Shown piece by piece: positions 11,954-25,300 of a stretch of 64,000 nucleotides of DNA. The DNA is from Antitrichia curtipendula (Eukaryota; Streptophyta; Bryopsida; Hypnales; Leucodontaceae). Under the pieces are notes generated by a model. That model did no database searches. It saw nothing but the letters and a program-made list of their open reading frames with translations, and was not told the origin of the DNA. Position numbers and translations under genes: made by a program. The stretch is taken from NCBI GenBank assembly GCA_951230915.1, contig OX579635.1:47988001-48052000 (forward strand), given 5' to 3'. Position 1 is the stretch's first letter. Each line of letters opens with the position of its first letter.

Positions 11954-12670
11954 ATGAAAATTAGATCTGCAGGAGGTAGTCTCTGCAGCTCATTCGGTTT
12001 AGGAATATTTTCCTTGTTGTTTCTACGACATCCATCACGCACCTGGTGATCCAACAACGATGCATGCGTAAAGACGGTTTGAGGTTGTAGATAAACTGTG
12101 AGGTTGTACAACTGTTGAGGATTGTACGGGATGGTGGAGCTCGTTCTACACCTGTATTCTCTCGGAGCATATCTCATGCTCTAGAGATTCAGGTTTGAAA
12201 GCGACTGTCAGATCGTCTTTCTCAATTGAAAAGATGTTGGAATGTTATTAAATTAAAGGCGTATCTCTGATTACAGGATAGTGAAGCTTGTACAGCTGCT
12301 TTTTTAATTTGTGTCTCGTTCTGAGGCCGTAGGCATGGTTCATGCATGATTGGCCGATTTCCAATCAGGTTACTTTCAGCACATGGTTCCTTCTTTAAGT
12401 GCACACATGCAATCGGCTTTGTATTTTCCGTCCTGTGATCACCTAGATCCAGCTGGATGCTCCTGTGAGTCATGTTCATGCTTTCTCTGCGGTAGAGGCC
12501 GGCGTAGTCTCCTGGAATACATTGATCTTCGTGTGGATGCTGACACTAGCAAACAACAATCTTTGACAAACGTCAACAAGGAAAGCACGAAGCAGCCATC
12601 AGCTGCAAAAGCGAGACAAACGATCGATGGTCCACAGTCCACACAGTCCTGAGCAGAGAGCTTGTATTAA
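11954..12670. other. 3' flank of SufE, no gene recognised
   Basis: Moderate GC content. Short open frames on both strands have no recognisable domain. Confidence 0.45.
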
Positions 12671-12903
12671 TTAACCCATAAACGCCGCCGAGGACGTTTT
12701 CTGGACGTTTTCTGAATGACAAAGAATCTCTCCCTGTAGGACAGAAGTGCAACTATTCATCCTCCCAATTTTGTGTGAAAAGGGAAGATCATCTACAGTA
12801 GTTTGTCTTCCAATGAGTGCTTTTGCATTATTTTAATCCAACAATTCACATGGTGACAAAACAAATGATTTCCACGGTTATGGGATCGTCGTTTAAGGGT
12901 TAA
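12671..12903. mobile_element. MITE family M1, copy 2
   Basis: Starts TTAACCCATAAACG and ends CGTTTAAGGGTTAA, forming inverted ends. The body is about 85-90% similar by eye to 32909-33132, for example 'TGTAGGACAGAAGTGCAACT' followed by 'TTCATCCTCC'. Non-coding. Confidence 0.8.
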
Positions 12904-14645
12904 GATTGACGCTACTTTTTCTTGTTTTGTTACTCGTTATGTTTTTTTCAAATGTGGGATTCTTTTCAATCAAACTTTTTTGTTTCATTTCAAGGCATTT
13001 TGTACACTAATTTCTTGCCATGTTAGGGACTAAAGTCTTTCGAATTTCAAAATAGTGATGAAAAGCTTTTAAAGAACCATTCATTATTGAGGAAAAATAA
13101 AAAATCTCTTAAAGACCTTTCAACTTATGCACAAAGTATGAAGATGAATTGGCCAGGGTTGGTGTAGGGTTGGGTGTAGCATGATGGATTAGAGATTGAG
13201 TTGATTTATAAAAATATAAAAAAACGAAGTTCTTGCTATGTACTTTCACAACACCTAGTATCGCTTCCAAAATCTCATTTGAATTGTGAGTTACGTGTTC
13301 TTCTGCTTTTAGAACCCTCTTTAATGCTTGTGAAAAAACAAGCTCTCCTTGTTGCTCCTTTAGTGAAAACGAAGATGTATAGTTAGTAGCTTGGATGATG
13401 ATCGTAGGACATATACAGGTAAAAACTACCCCCTAGAAAGGTTGCAACTTTTGATTTTGAAATGCCCTTTCATTTTTTCACAACAATCCCATTTACTCAC
13501 TAATGACAATTTTAAAAAAGAGTTAGTAATCATAATTTAATCACTCCTTGTAAGTATAATACTAAACCCAAATATGCACAGTAAGTGGTATGTGTACAAT
13601 AGTAGAAAGTTGCATTCATAGTTTTCTCTAACATGTCCATATTATAGGCCAATTTTACTTGGTTATACATTGGAATATTTTTCTTATATATTGCATTATA
13701 TCTTGTGTTTCTCATAATAGAACATTTGTTTGACAAAACATGTGGTATGAATATGTTTTCCTTCATTTTGCCCTTTTGTTTCAACAAACATGATAAATGT
13801 CAATGCATATGAGACTTTAACAAGCACAATCTTGAACTCAACAGGATTTTGTTAAGCATAAGGGAAATAGTGTTCCTAATAACATGCATTGCAAGCTTTC
13901 AAAGAATATAGGATAATAGAGTAAGGTGGAGCTTAACTAACCTAGTACTACTGGTACTACTAGTAGTAATCTAATCATCATCTTGACAAATAACTTGTTC
14001 ATTTTTAGTGCAATTTTTACAATTAAAAAAAAAGGTTCAGCTAGGATTTAATATTTTTTTTAGACTTACATCATGTTGAAGGAGAACAATGACCTATTTG
14101 TAAATTATCCTTTTAGTATAATAAGTTCATTCCAAAGAAGATGGTTAAGTATAAAATCTTTGCTAATAGATTCAATCTCTAAAAACAAGTAACAAAACTC
14201 CAAAACATACAGTCATTCATTTTGCTTGACTCAACCAAGACATTCAATTATTCCAAATTATAACTACATTCTAAAATCATCACTCCCACTACAACGACAT
14301 ACATTACAATTTCTTCATTTACTTGATCAAAAGTTTGTGAAGGTATAACAATTCCACCAACTAGTGTTTCCATCATTCCAAATTCTATCATCAAATTCCA
14401 CACTCATTCTCACACACTAACACACATCACATAACTCAAAGAACAAAGAAATTACATAGCCACTTGGGGCTAGGACTCGCACTTGCCATTTACAAAGTGG
14501 GTGCAAATCAAATCAAACCTCTCAAAATAATAGGCACTCACAAGTGGTTACCTACCAACTTCCCAACTAGGCAATCTAACTTCACAACAAAACTACCCAA
14601 TTGGAACCGAGATTGGAATGCGCAAGTTGCCAACTAGAACTCCAA
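12904..14645. other. AT-rich intergenic, nothing recognised
   Basis: No coding region, structured RNA or mobile-element end that I can support. Confidence 0.5.
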
Positions 14646-14787
14646 TTTAGAGCTGCTTCACACTATGGCCGTCCAAGTCAAGAGGCCGTGGGATTGAGTA
14701 GCCAAACTTTTGGTGAGAGTCCAAAGAAATGGGCAATAAATGATAAGATTTTGAGTCTTTGGCTGACCATAGTGTGAAGCCTCTAAA
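14646..14787. mobile_element. Short MITE with Harbinger-family ends (142 bp)
   Basis: Left end TTTAGAGCTGCTTCACACTA. Right end, read inward, TTTAGAGGCTTCACACTATG. Related sequence occurs at 35149-35278, and similar ends lie near 16935, 20160 and 33197, linking it to the decayed Harbinger copy next door. Target duplication is not resolved. Confidence 0.65.
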
Positions 14788-15812
14788 GGCCAAGTGTGAA
14801 CTACTATATTGGTTCACTTTTTAGATTGTAAAAAATATAAACGTTATGTATTAAATTCCAAGTCCAGAAATGTTAGTACTCTGAATTAAGCCATGATCAC
14901 AATTTAGGGAGTTTTTTGTGAGATAGGAATAGGAACTTTAGGAATTTAGGGTGAAAATCCAGAAATGCAATTAGGAGAAAGTAATGGAAAAAATCTAAGG
15001 AAAAAATAAGAATTTAAAACTAAAAAGACTTTAAGCAAGATTTGGTAAAGTAACCAAATTAGGCAAATGGGAAAAATGTTTAGAAAATGAAAACAAAATC
15101 CTACAAATGGAAAATGATATTAGAAAAAAACAAAAAGAATTATCAAGTATAAAAAATATAAAAATGAAAACCAAAAAATAAAGAGTACAAAAATATAAAA
15201 TAAAAATGAAAACCAAAATACTACAAGTAGGAAATCAAGCTAAAAGGAAAATGAAAACCACAAAAAATAATAAGTATGAAAACACAAAAACAAGTTGGTA
15301 AACTTAAAACTACTACTATAATACTAGAATAGTATTAAAAACACTAAAATAGGGTAAAACCAATAAAATTGGGGAAAAAACAGTAATTTAGGGGGGTTTG
15401 CACTAAATTGGCGCAATCTACACCAAACTAATGCAGTTTTCACTAATTTAGCGCATTTAACAATAAATAAACGATTTTAATAGTAAATTAGTGGGGGATG
15501 AATGTGATTAGGAAAATTAGTCGTTAGGATGTTTGATATAGGCAAAATTAAGGTTCCAAACCCTCTATCTCTTAATTTTTCTCAACTTTTGTGTGTGCAT
15601 GTGTTTTGGGAGCTTGGTGGAAAATGGGTGTGGAATATGAACAAAAGTGTTAGGAGATTAGAAAAATGACTTAAGATCAATGTTAAAATCAATTTGTTGA
15701 AGTAGGTCCACTTGTTTGGTGAAAAATGAGTGAAGAAAAATGAGTTTAGTTAGGTCAGATGGTAAATTGGATTGAAAGAGGGAAGAGAATTAGGGTATTT
15801 TGAAATTGGAAG
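14788..15812. other. AT-rich spacer, nothing recognised
   Basis: A-rich low-complexity sequence (about 14990-15300), then short A/T repeats. No gene. Confidence 0.5.
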
Positions 15813-16170
15813 AGAACCTCCAACTTTGACGGGCGATTGCGGAGGATTGGCAAGGCAGATAAACCTGAAATTTAGAGGGGTGGTGCGCCTTGAAGTCAGC
15901 TTTTCATCAACACTAGGCTCGTCTCAGTTGGATCAAGGAAGAAGAAATGGTGGCCGTTTTTGTGGAAGGCGGTCATCTGCCACCTTCAAGTAGAACCGCC
16001 AACTTCAGCGAGCAATATCGGGCGATTGGCAAGGTGAATGAAGCTGAAATTTAAAGAGGTGGTGCGTCTTGAAGCCAGCTTTCCATCAAGACTAGGCTTG
16101 TTCCATTTGGAGCAAGGGCAAAGAAACGGTGGTCAATTTTGTGGAGGGAGGTCAGCTGCCCTTGGCGGTG
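15813..16170. repeat. Tandem duplication, two copies of 179 bp
   Basis: 15813-15991 and 15992-16170 repeat the same sequence with moderate divergence. Both contain 'GGCGATTG', 'GATTGGCAAGG' and 'GTGGTGCG'. An open frame through the first copy is interrupted in the second, so there is no support for coding. Confidence 0.65.
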
Positions 16171-16919
16171 ACGGTTCCTCTTTTTTTTTTTTTTTCTTTT
16201 GAGATTCTTACTTTGGTTGGGGCCATGCTATATTTCAAATGTAATAATGATTACACCATGATTTTGTTGTGCCTTGGATGAATGAAGGTCCAATTGTGTT
16301 TTTAGAGGCCTATGGTGGATTTGAGGGATTTGATGAATAGGAAAGATGCATGAATGCGAGTCTCATTTTTAGGGTTTAAAGGCAAAGTGCGGAAGCGTTG
16401 CCCAATTTGGATTAAAATTAGGATTAGGAAGTGTGAATGATAAAAAAGGAGTAATAATTAAATTGCCCCCAAAGAGTGAGTAAATGAATTAGTGTTGAAT
16501 TTAGGAAATACAAGGAGAATACAAGGTTACTACGTAGTGAATCTAGGTGTTGCATGGATGAGTGGTGTGCTGTAATTGGAGGCCCAATTTGGACCATTTT
16601 GAACTCTAAATTGCCCGGTTGAACTAGATTTTTGCATAGGAAGCTACCTCAATCTATTTAGTCTATGCTTGAGTGAATTTGGAGGTTAAGACACTTAAAT
16701 TGATAATTTTACGTGAGCTGCCCCCAATTTGTCTTAGGGCTTTTAGGATAATTTTGAGCATTTAAAATAGGAGTCTATTGCTTAGAAGGCAATATAGGTC
16801 TAGAGTCCCATACACTCCCCTCGACCAACTCTAGGGGTGGTTTTCCTTCACACGGAAAAATCACTCACACCAAGCCCAAAGTCCAAGCCCTTGGCAATGA
16901 ACTCCCACGGCCTCTCAAC
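16171..16919. other. Spacer between tandem repeat and Harbinger element
   Basis: No gene. An outward-facing Harbinger-type end (CCATAGAGTGAAGCCTTC) occurs near 16929-16946, which could be the right edge of a degenerate element starting at 14646. Confidence 0.4.
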
Positions 16920-17169
16920 TTGGCCGGCCATAGAGTGAAGCCTTCAAAAGCCCAAACCCATACCATTTGATTTGGCTTGTATCCACAATTTTTCATATGA
17001 ATAATCCTACAATTTCTGAAATTTTTCTCTCACCTTCTTTAACCATGGATTCTAGAAAAGAATGCATTCTAGTTCTACTTTCGGTTTTCATGGTCATAAA
17101 ATATGGCATTGTGGGCATTTTGGCATTTGCAAACACTTGCAATATTTGAACAAAATGCCCAAATGATGA

Positions 17170-18494
17170 TGATGGCAGTTTTTATTGTCCAAGGATGTAG
17201 GGTGAATTTTCAAAGGAAGTGTTGGCAAATTCCAAGATATGGAGTTTTTTTGGAACATACATTTATGGGGGCATTTTCAAATGGTGATTTTTAGAAGCGG
17301 ATGAGGGTGAGTCCATCTACATTTCAATATCTATGTGTCCTTTTAGGGCCTGTTTTGAAGAAGACGGATACAAACCTTAGAGAAAATATTAATGTGGAGC
17401 GGAGGATTGCAATAACTCTTTCTCGATTAGGTATAGGTAATTCATTGCAAATGATTGGTGCTTTATTTGGCGTAGGATTGAGCACAACTTCTATCATTGT
17501 GAGGGATTGTTGTGAAGCTATTAGGATTCATTTGAGACCATTGGTTTTTAAAAAACTAAATCTTGCTTGGATGAAACAAATAGCCAAGGGGTTCAAAGCA
17601 CTACATGGTAATCCGCTTATTCTAGGGGCAATAGATGGTAGCCACATTCCTATTATGGCACCATCTCATGACCATGTCGCATACTATTGTCGAAAATGAT
17701 ATTACTTATGTTTACTTCAATGAGTTGTAGATGCTGATTGCAAATTTTGGGACTATGATTTTGGATGGTCTGGACGGATTCATAATTGGGCCTTATTTCA
17801 GAAATTGGAAAGAAGACTATGAGAGGTGTGTTTTTACCTTACAAATTCATTGGTGATGCTGCGTATCCTATGAGACCTTGGTTTTACTCACCATTTAGGG
17901 GAGAAAGAGAAGGATTGTCTAGACAAAAAACACATTGGAATTTTATCCAATCAGGCACCTGTATGGTTGTGGAAAGGGCATTTGGAATTCTGAAAGGAAG
18001 ATGGTGCATATTGTTGAAAAGAATTGACATGCCACTTTAAAATGTGCTTGACGTTGTTACGGCGTCTCTATGTCTCTACAATTTGTGCATTCTAGAGAAA
18101 GATGAATTTTCTATGGACTGGGCTAAAGAAGCAGAAAAAGAGCTGCAAGCTGAAACCAATATGTCATTAGGAAAATTGTAGGAAACCAATATGTTCCACT
18201 CTTTGGAAGCATCATTGCGGGAAATGAGGAAACTCCAAAAAAAATCCAGAAAGTGAAGAAACTGCATTCATAGAACTGGAAGAAGAAAAAGAAATTGAGA
18301 ATGAAGAAAATACAGCATGTGAAGAAACAAAGGCAAAGCGACAAGAAAAAATGAGAAGCATGTTGGCAAATTCAACTCAAGTTCATCTATTGCTAGCCGA
18401 GACCTTTTATAAAGGTCATTTGGCTAGAAATTCAGACATTCAATTTGAAAATTATATGGAAGATGATGATGATTGTAGCGTAGATGAGGAGTAG
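17170..18494 (+). pseudogene. PIF/Harbinger DDE transposase, decayed
   Basis: The transposase cuts and pastes the element. The reading runs from an N-terminal stretch (GVFLEHTFMGAF, about 17235) through MRVSPSTFQYLC at 17301 to an acidic tail ending at 18494. All three catalytic residues are visible: Asp in AIDGSHIPI (about 17632), Asp in IGDAAYPMRPW (about 17853) and Glu in VVERAFGILKGRW (about 17974). Damage includes a TAG before 17301, TGA codons at 17697 and about 17733, a frameshift near 17785, a TAA at about 18038 and frame loss in the tail. The NVLDVVTASLCLYNLCI segment after the TAA matches the usual C-terminal part of the family. It is inactive as written. Confidence 0.85.
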
Positions 18495-18518
18495 CATACT
18501 TTAGAGCTTATTGATCAA

Positions 18519-19728
18519 TCAATCAAATTGGTAATCTACTCTTTTTAGCAACTCGTTTGTTCTCTTAAAGTTTTTCATCAAACCTGTGCTAGTTTCTGCC
18601 ATTTTCTCAAAAATATCAGTGGTTCTATCATGGAAGCTTTGTTTACCTTTTGATGATGATGGTGCAGAACTGGTTGTTGGAGATGGTGCACTGTCCATAT
18701 CTGGGGCTGAATTGTCTTGACTTTGTACTTTATCCGTGGTTGTAGCTGAAACATGCTTCATGATTTGTCTGGCTTGGTGGTACCATTGATCTAGAGCATC
18801 ATAAAATTTGTTCTCTTGCTGGTTATTGCCCGAAATGTCATTGGCCATTTTGTCTTCTTTGTAAGAATAAAAAATGGCCTTGAACTTCTTACGGCATGCC
18901 GCAGCACTGTGGTTGAATTTAGGTAGCATGACAAGCATTTTAGCATGAAGCCTCACCCAAGTATCAATTCCTACAAGCAAAACATTGAAAAATCATGAAG
19001 AAGGAGTCAAAAACGGCATTGAAAGAACAATTACTTGCTTTCACTGTGAAACAAAGACTATGGAAGATATAAATGAGAAATGAAGGAGTCATTCATCAAG
19101 GGAAGGAGGTAGGTGGAGGATTTGTCCATACCATGCAAAGTCTCTCCATTGAATGGTGGAGAGTAGGTTTCAAACCCCACCGGTGACACAACATTTGCAC
19201 ATGGGGGGAAAGGGGGGCCGTGGTGGCCAGGCACGCGGCAAAGGCAAAGGCCTTTAGGGCCCCAATTGGCCCCAATCCTCAATCCAAAATCTTTTGCAAA
19301 AAATTCAAATTAGGGTAAAAAATTTATACCTTGTTTTTTGCCGTTTCTAATAAATTCAAGCTCCATCTCCCCCTTCAACGCAATCAATTGAAGCACCTCT
19401 GAGTCCTCCCACATTCAATTTGCCTCTTTTCCTTCTCCTTCAATTTTCACTGCTGCCTTTTTTTCGGAGCTTCTTTTTTCTTCGAAACACTCTTTTGCTT
19501 AGGAGCAACTCTCTTTTTGGAAGACCCTATAATCTCACAATCACCTCCCTCCACAACCCTTTCTTCTATTCTTTCACCATTTCTCTCTTGACTCTCTTCT
19601 CTTCTCTTCTCTCTAACTTGAGCTAAAAAGGGTTGAAATGCTCCATAAGAAATTGGAGCCAAAAAAATTTCCAACCCCATCAAAGGTGGTTGGGTGCAAA
19701 AGAAAGGATTTTGAGAGAAATTGTCCAT
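18519..19728 (-). pseudogene. Harbinger Myb/SANT-like accessory protein, two exons
   Basis: In PIF/Harbinger elements a trihelix/Myb-like protein helps the transposase bind the ends and enter the nucleus. Exon 1 (about 19728-19330) has a Lys/Glu-rich N-terminus and then MWEDSEVLQLIALKGEMELE, the first part of a SANT-like helix. It ends CAAG|GTATAA. Exon 2 (18970-18519) follows a TTGTAG acceptor and continues IDTWVRLHAKMLVMLPKF, then HSAAACRKKFKAIFYSYKED. The joint makes an in-frame Gly. A stop/frameshift near 19447 and a TGA just before MWED interrupt exon 1, so I call it a pseudogene. It is convergent with the transposase, 25 bp from its end. Confidence 0.7.
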
Positions 19729-20175
19729 CTTCTCTACTTGCAAAAAAAATGAAAGAGCTAACAAAACAACAAAGAGCTGCAAAAAAATTGAGAGATCTCT
19801 ATCAAGAAACACGAGAGAAAGAGAGCAAAGAAGAAGGCGCATCCTACTTGCTGCCTTGTAAAAACAGTCCGCCAAGATCTAACGGCTGAGATTTTTTCAG
19901 TTTTTTATATTTTTGAATTTTATTTTTTTTAAATTTGATAGCCTCTGGACTAGAGTTTGGGTTCCCATTTTTGCTCAACCCAAACTCAGGTCGGGAGTCC
20001 GTCACCATGTAGAAAATTTTCTGTCATATTGTCAGTTTTGAAGGCAACGGCCTTTGGACTGTGCCTCCTAGTGTGAAGGCTCAAGAGGCCAAATTCTTGG
20101 GTTTCTGAAATCTGATTGGTGAAAATCGACGGACTCTCGACCTTGTGCCGTAGTGTGAAGTGGTTCTTAGACCAC

Positions 20176-20648
20176 TAACAATTCCAACTAGACTAACTGG
20201 CAATTCACCATTCCAATACACTTACCCCGACTTGGCACTATACATGCAAAAACCGCCCCACAAACAGTAAAATAACACATTAAATCACCAATTTGGACAA
20301 CAAAACAAATAACCAAGTTTCCAACTAGACAATAAAAACCACCCAAACTAAACCAAAAATGTCAAAATGAAAGCTAACTTGCAATACATGTAGTTTAAGT
20401 TTTTGAAGAAACCTCCAATAAAAAGTTATGGACCGAAGTTGAATTCAAAGAAGGATATGTGAAATACATTTTCATACCCCCTCTCTTAACTTTGTTCATA
20501 ACTTTTTATTTGAAGCTTCTAATCATAAACGGTTTCTTGAAGATGAAAGATAACTTTATTTCTCACATTTTCTTGGTTGTACAATTTTAATAAAGGTTTA
20601 CGTATCATGCTTAAACAAGGTCTAAATTGCTACTAAGTGCACAATTAG
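20176..20648. other. AT-rich spacer, nothing firm
   Basis: A weak inverted similarity lies around 'AAAAAGTTATGGAC' (about 20420) and 'GTTCATAACTTTTTATT' (about 20494). No gene. Confidence 0.4.
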
Positions 20649-20855
20649 CACTATAAAAGAACCAGTGTTTTAGGAGAAAATTTTTAGGTGACATCTAATG
20701 TAACAACCCATATTTTTATGCCAGCAATAATGTCCAAAATAACATTATGATGCTACATTGGAAGCCATTTTTGACATAGAAACACGGATTGTTACATTGG
20801 ATGTTACCTAAAATTTGTCAACTTAAATACATGAAAACATGGATTTCTTATAGTG
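20649..20855. mobile_element. MITE with CACTA-type ends (207 bp)
   Basis: Starts CACTATAAAAGAACC and ends GGATTTCTTATAGTG. Inside, 'TAGGTGACATCTAATGTAAC' is inverted against 'TTACATTGGATGTTACCTA', so the element folds back over much of its length. The CACTA start suggests a relation to CACTA (En/Spm) transposons, but no 3-bp target duplication is clear. Confidence 0.6.
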
Positions 20856-22344
20856 ACTATTTTATTTTTGACATATCCCGTATAAATTGTTATATTTCCT
20901 ACTCCTCATTTGCATAAAGTATTTGCCTTCAGTCCATATTTCAAACATAAATTGGAATAAAGATAAAAAATGAATATTTTAATAAATATAGAATCATTTA
21001 TTACACATGATACATTTGGTTGAGATTAACCAGGATTGCAATGACATCATATTAGAAGCAAAATGCATGTGTTAAAATCCTTTGAATCCATGTCTTTTCC
21101 ACCTCACCTGCTATTCCATGTCCACTTCACGTGAATTTCATAAATAAAAATCTCTGTATGAAATTCAAAAGAGACCCATTTATGTTTGCCTTTAACTTAC
21201 AAAACATATTTTGTAATACTCAAAATTCTGCATTAGGCCATGTTAATTTAAACAATATTTGAGTGATTTTTTTGTAATGGTAGGGTGTTTTTTCCAAACT
21301 CAATTTTTTGTTAGAGTTGTATTTCTTATAAGGTGTTTTTCTTCTAGTGTTTTTTTCAACTACCTTTGTCATTGTGTTTCATTATCTTCAACTCACTACC
21401 ATTGCATGATCTCAATACTTCTGCTTTGTCTTTGCATATTCCTTATTATTGTACATCTTTTAAATGTATATGGACCTTTTGTGGAAAAAAACAATTTTAG
21501 AGCATCTACCGAATTTCTTTAAATGTCACATTCTTTGGTCTTCCGAGCCTCCCTTCAATTAGAACAAGAAAATATTAAATTTGACGAATATAATAAAAAA
21601 AATTATGCACCATAGAAAAAATGACACTTGTAGTTGTCTCTATATAAAGATACTTTGAATTTGTAGTCAAATGTGTTGAACGTAGAATCAACCTTGAGAA
21701 TATCCCTTGATATTTAAATTTTGAATTTGACCCAATCAAGGATAAATAGCCATCCAACTTGCCTACTAGTCACTTGGTTCCATTTTCCCGGAGACATTCT
21801 CAATATGAGCCATTTCATTTGCCACTCGCAAAAGTGGTTTACATCATATTATCCATTATCATTTGCTTGCATCCAAAAGATGTTTGTACGGATAGGGATG
21901 TTTCAAGAAAATATTATCTTAATATAGACAACCTTTGGGAAGGAGCGGACAAGGCAAAAGGTTTTAGAATGAAGGATTTTGAAGTTAAATGTAAATTTGA
22001 CTTTCCAAAGTTGCAACTAATCTTATGGGATATGTTTCACTTTGTTACCTATGCAAATTTCAAAAGTTTGATACTTTCATGATCAATTTTCAACCTCCAT
22101 GTTTTATATATTTAATACCTTTAATGATTAAATTGATTGAAAAATTGAATCCACGTGCCTATAATTATTCAAATAGTCTAGAATAGTTGAATTTAATCTA
22201 TTGATTATTAAATTCTAGAAGATTTGTTGTTCTCTATTGAAAAAAATGAAATTTTGGTTAGGCTCCTACGATTTTAAATTTTGGTGTAATTATCTTAATC
22301 TTAACTCCTAGAGTCCCAATGTCCCCTCAAAGGACAAATAAAAG
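20856..22344. other. AT-rich intergenic, nothing recognised
   Basis: Short overlapping open frames without motifs. No repeat boundary found. Confidence 0.5.
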
Positions 22345-25300
22345 TTTGAGCAAGTTCCTAAGATATTAATTTTTGGCATTTTTTTTAACATTTAAAAAAA
22401 TATAAAAACACATTAGCTTTTGGAAAATATAGTTTTCATTTCAATTATTTCTGGAACCATTTTTAGAATCATTTTTGGAATCATTTTTGGAATTTTTGCT
22501 TGCTAGGCAACAAAAGAAATCCTTAAAAGCTTGAAACAAATATTTTTTTAAGTAGATATTTATAGATTTATTTTTGTCTACATGGAAAGTTTTAATTCTT
22601 TCGATTTGAATTAATGATGTAATCAAGTTATGAAACTTTTTATTTGTAGGCAGTCATTATATCCTCTTTAAAAATTCATGTATTAGATTCGATTTTGAGA
22701 TCAATTTTCAAATTTTCAAAAAAAAAGAGTTGTACAATGAAGTTTAGTATGCTTTCTAGAACAATTTTACTATTGAAATTAGTGTGTTTCAATTCCATCT
22801 CAGGATTACAATTTATTTTTCTTTAATTTTGTACAAATTTATACTTAACAATTTTCCTAAATATAAAAATCAAGTTTTTGTTTATGAGAAAAAAAATTCC
22901 TAGCCTTTCAACTCAATTATTAAAAATAAATAATTTTTAACTTCAAATCTGTAGTGCAAAAAATTTAAGCCAAAAATATTTGAAGGCTTACAATCTAGTC
23001 AAGCAAGGTGCAAAATAATCCATTTTCTATACTTTAAGCACAAATATCTTGCAAAGTTTATGAATTTTTTGAAATTTTTTAAGTTTCTAAAATTTCTACC
23101 ACACATTTTTATAGGCTAGTCCAAAATCCTACAATAAAATTTGTAAAAAAAACAGTTTTATTTTGTTCTTTGCTATAAAAATGGTAGTTTTGAGTAAATT
23201 TTGATGAAAAAGGCCTTGGGACTCTAGTAGATATAGAGTCACTTTGAAATAAGTTTTGTAATGGATTCTCATGAAATTAATGACATATCAATTGACTTAT
23301 ATAAACCTCAATGTATGTTTGCAAAGAACACCAACTTTTTTTTGGAAATGTTTTATAAAATTGTCGTCGTCCTATGATATAACTTTTGAATTATGAACCC
23401 AATGCATGTTTTTTGTTTTTTATGTCCTCCACGTTTGTGCAAAGAGGCCTCCTTTGCAGGCGCACTTTTTAACATGGTTTAAAAGAATTGCACTTTTGAA
23501 AATAGTTTTGGCCTCATTGTTTTGGTCAAACCTCATCACCATGAAGTCTTCTAAAATGGAAATCTTTTACTTTTTAAAATTTCATCATAGTTGATTTATT
23601 ATAAATTAAATCTTGAACCTATCCCTTTTCTACATACAATTCTATATCCGATAATATATCTCAGAAAATACTTACTTTGGTGTTTTAATTTGTAAAAAAG
23701 AGGTATTCTTTTTTCAAAGAAACTCAAAAATTTCCATTCGGAAAGACTTTATGATAATGAGATTTGACCAAAACAATGAGGTCAAAACCATTTCTAATGT
23801 TGAGAATTATGTGCACAAAAGATTCTTCTTTGCACAAACGTGGAGGACATAAAATAATGCTTTTCTAGATTTCCTTTAGTAGGATCATGTCTGCCCACTA
23901 TAGAAATATAGCACGAAAATTTCAAATAAAAATCATTAATTTAAACTATTCAATATTATTCAAAATCCCTAAATCTGGAAGTGTGACATATTAACAAAAT
24001 TGACTTTTAAATATGAAATGATTTTTTAAAATTTTCAAAACAACAACAACAATTACAATTAAGACATCTATAAACAAATTTTTTGTTTTGAACATTGGAT
24101 TCATAATTCAAAAGTTATAGCGGAGAATAGTTGCAATTTTTTTAAATGTTGCAAAAACAGTATGATGTTTCTTGCAACGACCCTCTATAACTTTTTTTGA
24201 AATTTGAAAAATTTGTATTATAGAGATTTAAAAATTTACAATCCTCTTTCAAAAATATTTCAAATAGCTCTTCAGTTGAAATTAAAAATGAAATTAAATA
24301 AAAAATACATGAAAAAAATGTACAAAAGATGAATTTTCTTACACCTAGCCCTTAGATTATGTAATAATTATTTTTAGATTTAATTGTTTGAATATAGAAT
24401 CAAAGAATAAAAAATCTTTTTTGAATTTTTTTTAACATTTCAAGTATATTAAAAGAAGATTAGAAAAATATTTAAATTTATGACTTGAATTTTTTTTTTA
24501 ATTCTGTCAATTATAGATGAACAATTTTTTAGGACTAAATTACAAAAGTGAGAATGTTTTTTTACTACATTTACACATTTCAAAAAGTATGATAAGCCAT
24601 AAAAAAATTTAGGATTTGTAAATTTTCTAAAGTTTGAAATGAGCATATTTGAGGGATAAATAGATACCAATACTAAAATATAGAATTCAAAAGAAAAAAA
24701 ACATTTTATAATGTCCATAATTTGCAATGAAGTTTCAAATTATTAAAATTGTACAATTGTTAGTTTGTGACTACATTTTTGGAGTACTTGTAGTATGAAA
24801 ACAACCAAGAAGCTATCTCCACTATTTTTGAAATAGAAATGAGGAATAATGATTTTTATTTTATTTTATTTTATATATTGGCATTTGATTCTTCTTTTAT
24901 ATGCTATGACTAAGAATATTCTGCTGAATTATAACCTACTTAGAGGACTCATTTCTTCTTAAACGAATAAATAATCTTATATAGATAAGTTGTCTTGATA
25001 AAAAAATTCCATTTATTATGTTGCCACATGACCATTGTAGCGGTGCTATAAATGAACTTAATTCTTAAAGTTCTTTCATATTTAGAGGCCCAAAACTACT
25101 TCAAAATAATCGTCTTCAAAGCAAGGTCAAAATCTTCATCCTTAATTATTTTTTAACACATTAAACTATAATATCCTTTAGTTAACTTGTTCATGTACAT
25201 CGTCCTAGACTTTTAGAGTAAAATATACTCGTCTAATTGTAAGCTCAATGTGCCTAAATTTTAAAATGTAATTTTTCTAGTCCTTCCAAAAGGTAAAGTT

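Larger units (their letters stand above)
16920..20170. mobile_element. Decayed PIF/Harbinger transposon
   Basis: The region holds the two genes expected of PIF/Harbinger elements, a DDE transposase on the plus strand and a Myb/SANT-like DNA-binding protein on the minus strand, arranged tail to tail. The right terminus is near 20150-20170 (GTGCCGTAGTGTGAAGTGG). Its last ~120 bp reappear in inverted orientation at 33197-33310. The left terminus is uncertain: related ends occur at 14646 and near 16935, and another right-type end lies at about 20068. Both genes carry stops or frameshifts, so this copy is not autonomous. Confidence 0.7.
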
